Notes under the pieces: model-generated | Told to the model about the DNA's origin: nothing | Databases searched by the model: none | Seen by the model: the letters and a program-made list of their open reading frames with translations, nothing else | DNA from: Isochrysis galbana | Lineage: Eukaryota > Haptophyta > Isochrysidales > Isochrysidaceae | Reading direction: 5' to 3' | Assembly: GCA_018136815.1 (NCBI GenBank) | Contig: CM030933.1 | Coordinates: 6,884,676-6,948,675, forward strand | Length of the DNA stretch: 64,000 bases | Position numbers and translations under genes: made by a program | In this document: in pieces, positions 24,643 to 35,057 of the stretch | Layout: every line of letters begins with the position of its first letter | Position numbering within the stretch: the stretch's first letter is position 1

Positions 24643-25464
24643 ATGGACACTGCCGAGGCCATGGCACAGATCAGTGCGGTGATGTCAGCTCCGTCTGATC
24701 CAGTGGGCGTCGTCGTACTGCGGGTCGATGGCCGTGTTGATGAGGCAACCATTGACCACCGCAAGGTCAGCGAGCTTCTCAGCGGCACGCCCACTGTGGT
24801 TGGAGCCATCCGGGCACTGAATGTGCAGGCGGTTGCCAAGCTGAGCGCAAAGGGCAGGGCAAATGTGCATAAGCTCCCTGACACGTTCGAGGCGAAGATC
24901 AAGGGAGACATTGTGCTCCTTCGCACCGCGTCCGATGCTGCGGGCTCCCCACTCGGGTTGATGCTCAAGGAATACGAGGCGTGGGTGAAAGAAGGCATGC
25001 CTGAAGGGGAAGATTCAGAAGAGGAAGAAGGCGACGAAATGGGCGAGGATAGCGAAAGCGGAGAGGAGGAGGAGGACGAGGAGGAGGACGAGGAGGAGGA
25101 CGAGGAGGAGGACGAGGAGGAGAGTGGGGAAGAAGACTCGTCTAATGAGGAGGACGTCGCGACAGATGTCGAGTCGGAAGGAGAGATCGATTGGGACTCT
25201 TTACCGGAATCGGAGCTTCGTCAGGCTTGCAAATTGGTGGGCATAAGTGCCTCAGGGACGAAATCTCAGCTGTGTGAACGGCTGATTGCACATGCAAAAG
25301 AAAAAACAGGTGATGTCAGCGAGGATGAAGACGAGAGTGAGGAGGGGAATGAACTGAAGGCCGTACCACATCCAAAGTCTGAGTCACGACATCGCAAAGC
25401 TAGCTCTGCAGGCCCATCGAAGGCGGGGGGCATTGCAAAGAAAACCAAACCTAAGCGAACATGA
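24643..25464 (+). CDS. SAP-domain acidic nuclear protein
   Basis: The 273-aa protein starts at the ATG at 24643 (MDTAEAMAQ). The frame is open from 24526, but that part lies in retroelement sequence, so the upstream ATGs are rejected. Residues about 20-125 form an unrecognised domain. Residues about 128-175 are almost pure D/E, including a GAGGAGGAC microsatellite. Residues about 185-222 match the SAP helix-turn-helix DNA-binding motif (DWDSLPESELRQACKLVG...GTKSQLCERLIAH). A basic K/R/S/P tail ends KKTKPKRT, a probable nuclear localisation signal. SAP proteins bind AT-rich or scaffold DNA or act in chromatin and RNA processing, so a nuclear role is inferred. Single exon. Confidence 0.7.
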   Translation: MDTAEAMAQISAVMSAPSDPVGVVVLRVDGRVDEATIDHRKVSELLSGTPTVVGAIRALNVQAVAKLSAKGRANVHKLPDTFEAKIKGDIVLLRTASDAAGSPLGLMLKEYEAWVKEGMPEGEDSEEEEGDEMGEDSESGEEEEDEEEDEEEDEEEDEEESGEEDSSNEEDVATDVESEGEIDWDSLPESELRQACKLVGISASGTKSQLCERLIAHAKEKTGDVSEDEDESEEGNELKAVPHPKSESRHRKASSAGPSKAGGIAKKTKPKRT

Positions 25465-26284
25465 CGTGACGACTCTGTGGTGCCAAGGAATCCAACATCC
25501 CGGGCTGTTGGTCACCGTTGAATTGGTCCAACTTTGTTGTGTTGTGCGCCTTTGCGTGTCGGCATTTGCAGAGACCACGCGCTAGCCCCGGTGACCAGCT
25601 AACGGCTAACATTTGCGCGTGTTGGAGGGTAAGGGTCACGCGCCCACCTTGGCTATGAATCTCCACCACCGGGCTAGGGGGAGGGAAGGGCAGAGGAGGG
25701 CTCTTCCTCTCGCGTCCCGGGGAGTACTGCGAGCTTCAGGGCGTGGGGTGAGTGATGAGTGAGCCTCGGCCCTAGGACGGTGTGCGCACTTAAGGCGCCG
25801 TGCGCACCAATGTGGAAGCCACGCGCGACTTAGCTGGCGCTTAGATTGCATTAAGCAGCATAGGCTATCCTAGACCCCAGCCCCACCCCAAATGCAAGCA
25901 ACAGCATCGTACACGGGCCGAGCCCGGGAGGAGTAGAGCAAGCTGATGCTGACGCGGCCCCTCGCTTGATACTTGAGCCCTGATGAAAAAAACATCTGAA
26001 GATTCTGGCTACTTATCATGAGTCCCTCCTACCACACTGCTCTCTGAAGCATCACGTGGATGCAATAAGTGAGATGGAGGGCTGTGCCCTCGGCTTTAGT
26101 CCGAGGGGCTCCCCCAGACAGCCCGAGAGCCAAGAGCCAAGGGGATGTATCCAGGGCTTGAATCTCGAGAGTGTTTGAGACGAGGTTTGGGGTTATCCAA
26201 ACCGATCACCCTCGAAACCGACAATGGGCCACGCTGACTGGGCAAAAAATGCTTGAAATCGGCCCATGCGCTCGATGCCACACC
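25465..26284. other. Intergenic region
   Basis: No supported gene. Short frames on both strands lack recognisable content. TCAACCTATTGTT at 26285-26297 is the left copy of the target-site duplication of the following retroelement. Confidence 0.45.
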
Positions 26285-26297
26285 TCAACCTATTGTT

Positions 26298-27055
26298 TCA
26301 ACTAAGTTTATACTTGGTTGACCCATGGGGGGGCACGAGCCCCCCCCCTCTCTCCACTCCTCCCCTGCCATGGGGGAGGAACCACCCATCCTCCTGGCAC
26401 GCCTGATGGCTTGCCAGGAGCCCACTGCCCTACTGACCCACTCCCTTCCCCACAGGCTCGCCCCATTCGCCCATCCTGGCCCCTCGTGGCCAGCCCATCG
26501 CTCCAACCCCCCCTCCCCCCCCTGGTCGACAGGCAGACAGGTGCAGCGTGGGGGCCCCTGAGGCTCAGGAGCGCCAGCGAGGGAGAGGCAGGGGAGACCA
26601 GGGCCCAGTCCCAGCCTCCTCTGCCCCCAGAGCTGGCCTCCATGAGCCTCCAGGGGTCGCCAGGGGCAGCTGCAGGCCTGCCGCAGGCGCGCCATCGCGC
26701 GTGCCGCAGGAGAGGGGAGAGAGAGCGCGGAGAAGGGGGTGGGCGGAGCGAGAGCTCCGCTCACCGAAAAATAGGTGAGTCCCGCACCTGTTTACAGGAT
26801 AAGTCGGGGCTGAGACCGCCGCCCACTCGGAGACACAGGAGGAAGGGGGGGAATGATCACCGGGGGGGGCGCGGGCCACCGGACCATATCTAAGCCCTTT
26901 TCCCCTATCCCCCTAGTAGTGCACGGGGGGAGTCGCCTTATGGCGGGGGGAGAAGGGCCGGGGAAGTGGGGGTGTAGAAAGTTTCCTACGTGAGTAGAAA
27001 GTAGAGGGTCCACGGCCGCGTGTGCGGTGAGACTATTAAAAGGTTTATTTATTTA
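26298..27055 (+). mobile_element. Short non-autonomous retroelement, full length, 13-bp TSD
   Basis: Begins with the hairpin AACTAAGTTTATACTTGGTT (26300-26319) followed by ...CCCATGGGGGG and ends GACTATTAAAAGGTTT plus a (TTTA)n tail. Exact 13-bp target-site duplications TCAACCTATTGTT lie at 26285-26297 and 27056-27068, which proves a target-primed insertion. The interior is GC-rich with no coding capacity in common with ORF1/ORF2; open frames on both strands are compositional. The hairpin matches the 5' end of a LINE ORF1 fragment at 50.4 kb, so it is inferred to be a deletion derivative mobilised by that LINE. Confidence 0.85.
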
Positions 27056-27069
27056 TCAACCTATTGTTA

Positions 27070-27930
27070 AAATAGGGGGCAATGGGGGCGCTCTGCGCCC
27101 CCCTACCTACACCGGGCACTAACTTCCCTCCCGGGTCCGGGGGGGCCCGTCAGTCACTCTCACGCCCTGCCTCTTGGCATGGGCTGACCACTCAACACTC
27201 TGACCCAGACCCCCAGTGGGCGCGGGTCGAGACTCGCACTCCCAGGCCCACTCGGGCCAGCACTCGTACTCACTCTTCCCCTCTTCCCCCCCTCTCCTGG
27301 TCACCAGGCAGACAGAGGCCTGCAGGGGGCACACAGGACCGGCGAGGCACGCGAGGGAGAGGCAGGAGGGGCCAGGGGCTGAGCCCCAGCCTCCACTGCC
27401 CCCTGAGCTGCTTGGCTGGCCCTCTGGGAGCCCCCTCAGGACCCCTGAGAGTAGGTCGTGGCGCGCGCCATGGGCACGCGCCGCAGGAGAGGGCGAAGAG
27501 AGAGTGGAAGAAGGGAGAGCGGAAATCGTCAGTCGCCGGACCGGGGATTCACCGATCACCGCGACCCGTTTACACTAGTAAACGGGCGGAGTGAGAGGCT
27601 GGCGACAGGCGGAAGAACGGAGGGAGCGGCGCAAGTTCGGCCAGGGGCATGCCCTCTCAACGTATGGGTCCCCAGGCGCCGTCGCTTATTCTGCGGAGAA
27701 ATGCTCGGGCAGGCTCGCCTGCCACAAGGGCCTCTCACTTTCAACGGGACGACGGCAAAAGCTCGCTCCCCCCCCCCCCCCCCCCGGTGCTTTTTCCTGG
27801 TAAATCTTCAATGTACAGGATACATTGGCGAGACTAACTGGGTTTTCACCCGAATGAGCTTGTGGGGAGCTCGTACGGGAGCTGGGGGCTTGCGAGGGGG
27901 GAGGTATAATCAGGTGCTTACTTAGTTTTG
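27070..27930 (+). mobile_element. Divergent short retroelement subfamily copy
   Basis: Shares the interior block (CTCTTGGCATG..., GGCAGACAG, CGAGGGAGAGGCAGGAGGGGCCAGGG, CGCGCGCCATGGGC) with the nested element at 57.1-58.0 kb and more loosely with the 0.7-kb family. A GC hairpin (GGGGGCGCTCTGCGCCCCC) lies near its left edge and a poly-C run at 27770-27786. Ends not defined. Confidence 0.55.
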
Positions 27931-28690
27931 TTTGTGCCTTGGGACTTGATGCGGTCATGTGTGTCTATCGCGCTGGATGCCAGGAAGCAGCCAGGGCGGC
28001 AACAAAAAGCAGGAGGGTCATGACAGACAGTGAGAGAGACAGTGCTCCAGGGGTGAAGGGGGTCAGAACCTGGGACACCTGGGGGCACTGGGGAACTCAA
28101 GATACCCCTGGGGCACGGTGATTCTACAACAATCACGCACGCACAAACCCTTACATATACCCCACCACGGTTCTTTGGATAATACTCTGAGACAAACAGG
28201 AAGGCGTGCGAAGGAACAAAGAAGGAATCAAGGATTTAGGGAATCGGCGAGTATTGCCTTAGTATGAGCCGATGAAGCGTCGTGAGTGTTGATGATGTGG
28301 GATTCCTTAGGTGCACTAAGTCGATCTAGAGTGAGCTGAGATCCCCAAGATGAAGGCGAGGTCTAGAAGTCGATGTGCAAATGACTCGGGAACCCTAAGA
28401 ACTCGATGTGCATTGACTGCAGATGATAATGTAGAGAAGGGTCCAGAAGGTGGTGCACATGATGAAAGAGGCTGATGACTTGATGAAAAGGAATCTGGCA
28501 GACAAAGTTATCGGTAAAGCCGATTCTATCGGTAAGGACCAATGGGTTGTGTTGGCAGATGACGGCACTCTGTGATACCCCCCCATAAGGCGAGCACGGA
28601 GGGTGAGGCTTAGATACAGAGGATAAAGGTAGAAGAATGGAGAATGCCTTGCATGACAGTCGTAATACTCGGAGTGGTATATGTCACTGG
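27931..28690 (-). mobile_element. Probable copia 3' region / LTR remnant
   Basis: Sequence downstream, in the minus direction, of the copia RNase H fragment. A poly-G tract read on the minus strand (GGGGGGGTATCACAGAG, near 28575) could be the polypurine tract and LTR start. No matching second LTR is present in the window, so the boundaries are not established. Confidence 0.35.
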
Positions 28691-29173
28691 TCACTGGAGC
28701 TTTTCGTCAGAGGCAGTCTTAGAGGCAGACGTTGTTCCTGCCGTAGCTTCTTCGGCGGAACTTGAATTTGAACTCGTCAGACTTTGTGCAATGATGGACG
28801 CGCAGTCGTTTAGAAGGGATAGGAGACGGCAGAAGGGAGCGGGCCCAAGGGGCTTGGTGAGGATGTCAGCAAGCATAAGGTTACCGGGGACATGTCGCAT
28901 AGCGAGGGCGCGCTTTGCAACGAGATCGCGGAGGAAAGCGGCGGCGCGCATTATGTGCTTGGTCTTTTTGAAGGCAACGGGGTCGAGGGACATGTTGATG
29001 GCAGACTTGGAGTCGGAGCACAGAAGGGTAGGGCCATCCGGCGGGAGAGATAGGTCGACAAGCAAATCCCGGATGAAGAGGATGTCGCGGGCAGCAAGCA
29101 TGGCGCAGGGTGTCTCCGCAGGTGCTTGCGCAATAGACGATAGATAGACGTGTATGTAGCAGAGGATCCCCAT
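28691..29173 (-). pseudogene. Ty1/copia retrotransposon RNase H C-terminus
   Basis: A 160-aa frame with the signature end of copia Pol: CSDSKSAINMSLDP, KKTKHI, then RHVPGNLMLADILTKPL. These correspond to the RNase H catalytic D, the K-RTKHID region and the VxTxxQxADxxTK region of the family. The integrase and reverse-transcriptase parts are missing upstream, and the usual SSAEAEY motif is degraded (APAETPC). It is therefore a truncated, inactive remnant of an LTR element, not a host gene. A sequence resembling its 5' edge (GCGCAATAGACG...CCCAT.GTCTC) recurs at 29366-29400, suggesting a rearrangement. Confidence 0.85.
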
Positions 29174-29539
29174 CGTCTCGACAATGTGTGAAAGTGTGAA
29201 TTAATGGGGGGGGACCCGCCTTTGGGCGGGGGTGACTGGAACTAGTCATGGAATGTCTGTAGGTGTTTCGTGACGGGTTTTTAAACTCACCAAAGCCTCG
29301 TGGAGAAGCCGGCGTATGACTGGGCATGAAAACATTTCAGTGGCGCGCTGAAGACAGCAAGAAGATGCGCAATAGACGTGTAGCTGACGAGCCCCATTGT
29401 CTCAATGGTAACATGGTAACCAATAGAAGATCAGTGAAAACAAAACGGCCGCCTGGTCCTCTTTCGACGGAACGCGACTTTGTCATGACCTCACTGCTTT
29501 TTTTGCTTCCGCCTTGGCTGCTCCTTGGCAGCCAGTGCC

Positions 29540-29822
29540 AGTGCGATAACTGCCCTCCTGACTCACTCTCTCACTCACAGGCTCGCCCCATTCGCCCGCC
29601 CTAGCCTGTCGAGGCCAACCCATTGCTCCAACCCCTCCTTCCCCCCAGGTCGGCAGGCAGACAGGTGCAGCATGGTCTATCCCCCCAGTAGTAGCACTGG
29701 GGAAGTCGCCTGATGGCCGGGGGGGGGGGGGGAGGCCGGGGGAGTGGGGGTGTAAAAAGTTTGCTGCTTGAAAGAAAGTAGTGGGTCCACGGCTGCGTGG
29801 GTGGTGAGAATATTAAAAGGTT
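29540..29822 (+). mobile_element. Internally deleted short retroelement copy
   Basis: Carries the CAGGCTCGCCCCATTCGCCC block and GGCAGGCAGACAGGTGCAGC, then jumps to the 3' section (CCCAGTAGTAGCAC...GTCCACGGCTGCGTG...GAATATTAAAAGGTTT). About 300 bp of the interior seen in the full copy is missing, and the 5' hairpin is absent. Confidence 0.7.
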
Positions 29823-30105
29823 TAATTAATTGAGTGGTATGACATTAGTAATATGTAATAGTAGTACAACCAACGTCTCCACAGGCGCTGACCAAGCCAC
29901 CATTGCACGGCGCGTTGCATCTAGAGAAGCACGAGTGCGCGAGATTGTGCTCTGGAACTGATGATTGTGACTCGACGCACGTCGACTGCGCGGACACGGT
30001 GGTGCGCATGCTCTAAAAAACTGGAACTGCTGGAGATGAGACCGTCTAGCATGAGATGAAGTAACATTGCACTGAAAGCAGCGCTTGACATGTTGGCTAC
30101 CACAT

Positions 30106-31776
30106 TCAAGGGGCACCTCTGCCCTTACCCTGAAGTCCTGCAGCAGCGAGAACTCCGGCAAGTACCTCCGATGCCAGCGCCGCATCCGGTGTGCCTGCTC
30201 CTTTGGCAACGCCTGACACCTCAAGGGCCATTGATGATACTCTAGCTGCAACATCGATGAACTGGTTCTCAATATTGCGCGCCTCGTTGGCGAGCACTGG
30301 TGCTGCAACATCGGACCATCTACAGTGGATTGAGGAGAGAGGATCAGCTCGGAATGTGGCAGCCGCCAAGCACAGTCCATGCGCTTGATTAAGCACTCGC
30401 ACCTCAATGAAATGCCAGCGCAACAGATCAGTTAGCAACCTGCCCTCCCGCCTCCCTCATACAAAGAGACACACAGTACGCGTGTAGGATAGACTCACGC
30501 AATGATACTGGTCTCATCGACATCTTGGGACTTGAGGTCGATAGCGACAGCGTCGACCAGCTTCTTCCCAAAATCATCGAAGCTACAGCCGGCGCAAGGA
30601 GAGGAGAGGAGAGAGTAGATAAGTCAGGGGGCAGACGAGGCACGGTGATTGGTGAATGCATCGAGCTAGATTCGTTGGTTGTCAGACGACGTGAAGTGCA
30701 CAAGCTCCTGCCTCATACTCTTGCTTGGAGCTAGCTGGAAGCTTCCATGTAAGGGGGGTGTTGCTTACGTGACTGTCCCACGAAGTAATTCTTGCACTAG
30801 ACTTCCTTTGAATGCCTGCTGTACATTTTTGACCACTGATTCTTTGTACGCCTCAAGTTGATGTACCGAGAGTCCCTGTGGCTTGCCTGCATGGCGTGGG
30901 GGAGAGGAATAGTTGTTGCGACGATGCCAGCTGATCTAAGATTGGGATCATCCTGGAAGCTGAAACATGTGCGAGCATGAAGCATGGAATCCGCTCTAGC
31001 TGCAGAAACGTTGGGTGCCAACAGCAAGCGCAAATCACCAACGACGACAACAATCTCATCGGCAGCAACACTCATATACTTAGAGATTGCAATCTGGACA
31101 GCTTCCACCGAGAGAGCAGAGGCTACGATTTCCTTGACCATCTGAAGCATGAGGCATGCAAGTGATATACATGGCGAATGCGGATAGCGGGCGGGCAAGA
31201 AGAGCTAGCTCTGCCACTCTGTCAGAGTGGGGATAGTGCTCTCCATGGCAATGTGTGTGTGCTCTACTGCGACAGGGCCGCGTTGCAGGTCTCCAGCCTA
31301 GTGGTGATGAAGAAACGGTGCACCTGCGGGTCTCTAAGCTTGACGGGATCAGATATTGCATCGATGCTCGCAGGCGTCGAGAAGATTGCGAGGATCATCT
31401 GAGACATGAGTGCAGCATGAGGCGAAGCTCCGCTGGAGCCAAAGGCTGTACCGAGCACCGCCCCAAGCAACGTGGAGGAGGAGGAAGGATCCTGATCGAC
31501 CAGTGTATTCAGGAGCAGCTTGGTCATTTCCGCGCTCGGCATCTGCTTTGACCCGCCATTGTGGTGCCGACCGCTTGAGATGTTGTACTTTGAGAGTTTG
31601 CTCATAAAGTCCCCGGCGAGTGCGGAGAGTTCGGCAACGTGGTGGGTCTTCCCCTCAAAGTGTTTGGGAAGCAGAGTGTGATGGTTTGGCGAGAAGGTGG
31701 GAGCCGCGTTCGCTACTACAAGCGCGAGTGCCAGCGTGGACAGCCGGATGAGGGAAGGGAGGACGACGGCCCCCAT
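30106..31776 (-). CDS. Secreted orphan protein, five exons
   Basis: The gene model comes from the sequence: exons 31776-31324, 31141-31039, 30886-30769, 30582-30499 and 30319-30106. Four GT-AG introns of 182, 152, 186 and 179 bp keep the frame, giving 323 aa. The N-terminus (MGAVVLPSLIRLSTLALALVVANA) is a clear signal peptide. The mature part is alpha-helical: a Ser/His-rich region (about 65-90), then AVQIAISKYMSVAADEIVVVV, FDDFGKKLVDAVAIDL and an Ala/Val-rich end. No known domain. A GTAAGG at 30128 could be a fifth donor, which would replace the last eight residues. Upstream frames run into the minisatellite at 32.0-32.5 kb and are rejected as coding. Likely secretory pathway; function unknown. 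Confidence 0.7.
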
Positions 31777-31903
31777 CGAGGAGAGGCGTCGAGGCGGGCG
31801 CTCCTCTCCTCCTCGTCGTTTGGCGGGCGGCAGGCGGTTTACAAGATTCAGTAGAATTTTTCGCCGGGGGGACGAGGGGGGGACGGGGGGGGGGGGGGGG
31901 GGC

Positions 31904-31927
31904 AGGGTTAGGGTTAGGGTTAGGGCA
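31904..31927 (+). repeat. Interstitial telomere-like repeat
   Basis: Three consecutive TTAGGG units follow a poly-G run, just upstream of the five-exon gene. Confidence 0.85.
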
Positions 31928-32026
31928 GGGGGGGGGGATTCGCGCGAGCGTCGGGGGGCCTCGCGAGATGGGCCGCAAGCGGCACGGCGGCTTCCAGCGA
32001 GGGAACACATGCACATGCTGGCAGGG

Positions 32027-32458
32027 CAACAACACCCAAGGGCCTCTCGACAACAACACCCAAGGGCCTCTCGACAACAACACCCAAGGGCCTCTCGACA
32101 ACAACACCCAAGGGCCTCTCGACAACAACACCCAAGGGCCTCTCGACAACAACACCCAAGGGCCTCTCGACAACAACACCCAAGGGCCTCTCGACAACAA
32201 CACCCAAGGGCCTCTCGACAACAACACCCAAGGGCCTCTCGACAACAACACCCAAGGGCCTCTCGACAACAACACCCAAGGGCCTCTCGACAACAACACC
32301 CAAGGGCCTCTCGACAACAACACCCAAGGGCCTCTCGACAACAACACCCAAGGGCCTCTCGACAACAACACCCAAGGGCCTCTCGACAACAACACCCAAG
32401 GGCCTCTCGACAACAACACCCAAGGGCCTCTCGACAACAACACCCAAGGGCCTCTCGA
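32027..32458. repeat. Minisatellite, 18 perfect 24-bp units
   Basis: The unit CAACAACACCCAAGGG plus CCTCTCGA is repeated 18 times with no substitution over 432 bp. The unit length is a multiple of three, so several frames stay open (NNTQGPLD, REALGCCC, GVVVERPL); these are by-products. Total homogeneity implies recent expansion. Confidence 0.97.
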
Positions 32459-32644
32459 AAGAGGGGTGGAGGGAGGGGCGGCTGTTGCAGCATCGCCCCG
32501 CCGGATTGTGCCGGCCACGCCTGAGGCCTGAGTGAGAGGCTGCTGCGACTGCAACAACTCAACCATCGCCATCCCTGAGCGTCTGCGAACCTGCGGCAGG
32601 CCCAGGCCTCGTTGCACAAGGCGAAGTGGGTGAGAGTGAACAGG

Positions 32645-33124
32645 ACTTACATATTTTTCGGTGGGCGGAGCTCTCGCTCCGCCCACCCCCTTCTCCGCGC
32701 TCCCTCTCCTCTCTCCTGCGGCACGCGCGATGGCGTGCCTGCGCCAGGCCTGCAGCTGCTTGCTGGCGACCCCTGGAGGCTCCTGGAGGCCAGCTCAGGG
32801 GGCAGAGGAGGCTGGGGCTGGGCCCTGGCCTCCCCTGCTTCTCCCTCGCTGGCGTTCCTGAGCCTATGGGGCCCCCAGTCTGCACCTGTCTGCCTGTCGA
32901 ACAGGGGGGGAGGGGGGGTTGGAGCGATGGGCTGGCCACGAGGGGCCAGAACGAGCGATCCAGGCGTGCCTGTCAGTGGGAGAGTGGGTCAGCAGGGCAG
33001 TGGCCTCCTGGCAAGCCATCAGGCATGCCAGGAGGATGGGTGGTTCCTCCCCCACGGCAGGGGAGGAGTGGAGAGAGAGGGGGGCTCGTGCCCCCCCATG
33101 GGCGAACCAAGTATAAACTTAGTT
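32645..33124 (-). mobile_element. Short retroelement copy, 3' truncated
   Basis: Minus orientation. The hairpin end AACCAAGTATAAACTTAGTT lies at 33105-33124. The interior matches the full copies up to ACCGAAAAATATGTAAGTCC, where it stops. The copy at 49.5-50.0 kb diverges at the same place, so the truncation may be a recurring form. Confidence 0.8.
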
Positions 33125-33677
33125 GACATCGATGATCGATGAATGGATCGCAGATGGATGGGTTGTGGGTTGTCGTAGCAGTAATTCTTTCGAGCTTGCG
33201 TTGGAGCGTTCTGGTTTTGCTTTAACCCAGATCGCAGATCGCTCGAGCATATGACAAAAACGCTCGATCGCCCCAGAATGCTCGCTCGAAGGTCGCCCCC
33301 GACCCAGAACCAGAACGCTCGAGCTCGAGATCCCCCAAACTATTTGAAATACTACTACATAGTAGCTATTTTTGTGAGTGAGGGAGCGAGGGACTGATTG
33401 ACGGCGCCCACACAGAGGATCGATCGGTCCATCCCATTTTGAAGCGCGCGTGTGCCCCGTTCAACCTGTAAGCTGTGCGAAGGGGGGGTCCGTCCGACGA
33501 GCGGTCGGGCAACATCTCCCCCCCCCCTCTCTCTCTCCTTCCTTCCACCCTTCCTGTGCCCACTCGCAAATCTCACTCGTCCATCCGCTGCGTCCTGCGC
33601 GGAGTCGTTCTCTCCGTTTGCTTGGTCCTCGCTGTGGGTGGGCACGGTGCCTCGACTAGGAGCGGATTCGAGCGAGA
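33125..33677. other. Upstream region of the coiled-coil gene
   Basis: Contains short inverted GCTCGAG-type motifs (33240-33330) and a C/T-rich stretch at 33510-33560. No gene supported. Likely 5' region of the gene starting at 33678. Confidence 0.4.
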
Positions 33678-34705
33678 ATGCCAGTCACCAACTGTGGGAT
33701 GAACTTCAGCGAACCACAAACCAAGCCGGCGCCAGTGCTCTACTCGCGCCAGACTGCCCCCTTCTCCTACCTCGGAGCGAAGGTGATTGCGCAAGAGGCG
33801 ATGGCGTTGCAAGAAAGGGAGCAACAACGGGTACACACGCAAATCAAACGCCGCCAGCGTCTCATTGCCGAGGAGGCGAGAAAGAGGCTTGAGCGTGCTG
33901 CCCCACGCCCCTTCAGTGCACAGCGCACATTCCCCATCTCGACGGAGAGGAAGGAGCGGCTCGCGCGAATGGGCGCCATCGCTGTTGAAGCAGAGAAAGC
34001 GTTGCAACGGGCCAAGCCAGCTCGTCCAAACTCTGCACCTGGCTGGCGTGTTGCCAAGGTCCACGAATCTTCAGATTTTGCCCAGGTGGGAGCAGTGGTG
34101 GCCATGTCGGGGAGAAAATACGATGACCCTGGGAGGTAAGTACAAGTGGCTATTATTCTTTCCCCTACTGCGCGTTCTATCACTCTGAGCAATCGTAGCC
34201 AACCTGCCGCTAGCCTGCGCTCAACGCATTGTTCTACCGCTCTGTAAACAGGGAGCAAAAGTTGGGAGGCGCTGAACGTTCTGCCACATTAGCCCGTGCC
34301 ATGGCGGTGCGCAAAGGGGCCGACGTCGAGTACAGGCAGTGGGCTGCGCACAATCTGAAAGCACGCGATGCTCATTGGACTCACCCTGATGTTCACGCTC
34401 TCTACGGCGCTTTGCCAAAAAAGCGCACCGGAGCAACCATTCAGGAATGCCTGCAGCCGGAACTACACAGACCATCCACTGGTTCAGCTGCTCAGACATC
34501 TGGGTCAGGCAGCCACAACACAGCAGAGGCCGAGCCATTGATGGCGGCAAGACTCCATACACGGGGCCTTGCTTGCATCCGACCAACAGTAGCACTCAAG
34601 AAATCGGACTCGCGAAGACAGGCCACACAGCCGCATGTGGCACCATGGCCGGCACCGCTTCCGGGGGGCAGACTAGGAAAGTGGGGGGCGGGAGAAAGTG
34701 CTTAA
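33678..34705 (+). CDS. Charged coiled-coil hypothetical protein, two exons
   Basis: Exons 33678-34135 and 34252-34705 are joined across a 116-bp GT-AG intron (donor GTAAGT, acceptor AAACAG), giving 303 aa in frame. Residues about 30-75 (KVIAQEAMALQEREQQRVHTQIKRRQRLIAEEARKRL) form a charged helix likely to be a coiled coil, followed by P/S motifs (RPFSAQR, RPNSAPGWR) typical of cytoskeletal or ciliary disordered linkers. The second exon has AVRKGADVEYRQWAAHNLKARD and a Ser/Pro-rich tail. No signal peptide. No family can be named; a cytoskeletal role is only a guess from composition. Confidence 0.65.
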
Positions 34706-35057
34706 AAACGAGCCCATAACTAGCCTGGCCTGTATCACGCGATGTTGGCTGTGGCATAAAGTTGCACGGCAGACGGAGTTGTTTGAAAATGCCTTAATAG
34801 AGGCTTGAGGCTTGAATTTTCAGGCTGAAATGCCATGTTCGTTTTTTTCGGACCTCAAGTCGCACCTATGCAATAAAGGATAGCAAACTTACTAACACAC
34901 ACCCAAGAGTCCCTGAGTGCTATGGAAGGGCCCAAGTTGGGAAGTCATTTGATGATCAGGGAAGAGGTATACCGCAAGGCAAAAACAGTATCGTGATTTT
35001 CCAAACCCAAACCCCTCTAGCCTCTAGGCAGCCACATCTGGCTACAACTACAGCGGA
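34706..35057. other. Intergenic region with left TSD
   Basis: No gene. Contains AATAAA at about 34871, a possible polyadenylation signal for the preceding gene, and the left target-site duplication GCTACAACTACAGCGGA at 35041-35057. Confidence 0.45.

Noticed and set aside
26300..26319. Terminal inverted repeat of a DNA transposon or Helitron end
   Set aside because: The palindrome is at one end only, target duplications are 13-17 bp and the other end has a T/A-rich tail, which fits target-primed retrotransposition better.
26285..26893. Frames of 110-190 aa within the short retroelements (also at 32.6, 35.3, 38.7, 49.4 and 56.5 kb)
   Set aside because: Similar frames occur on both strands of every copy, shift between copies and are P/G/S/R-rich; they reflect GC-rich repeat composition, not a conserved protein.
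28130..28575. Defined copia LTR
   Set aside because: No second copy and no clean TG...CA boundaries, so an LTR cannot be delimited.
32027..32458. CRISPR array
   Set aside because: Units are contiguous with no spacers; it is a eukaryotic minisatellite.
31697..32686. Long frames with 18 repeats (REALGCCC, NNTQGPLD, RGPWVLLS, GVVVERPL)
   Set aside because: They exist because the minisatellite unit is a multiple of three; all six frames cannot be coding and the spliced gene starts downstream of the array.
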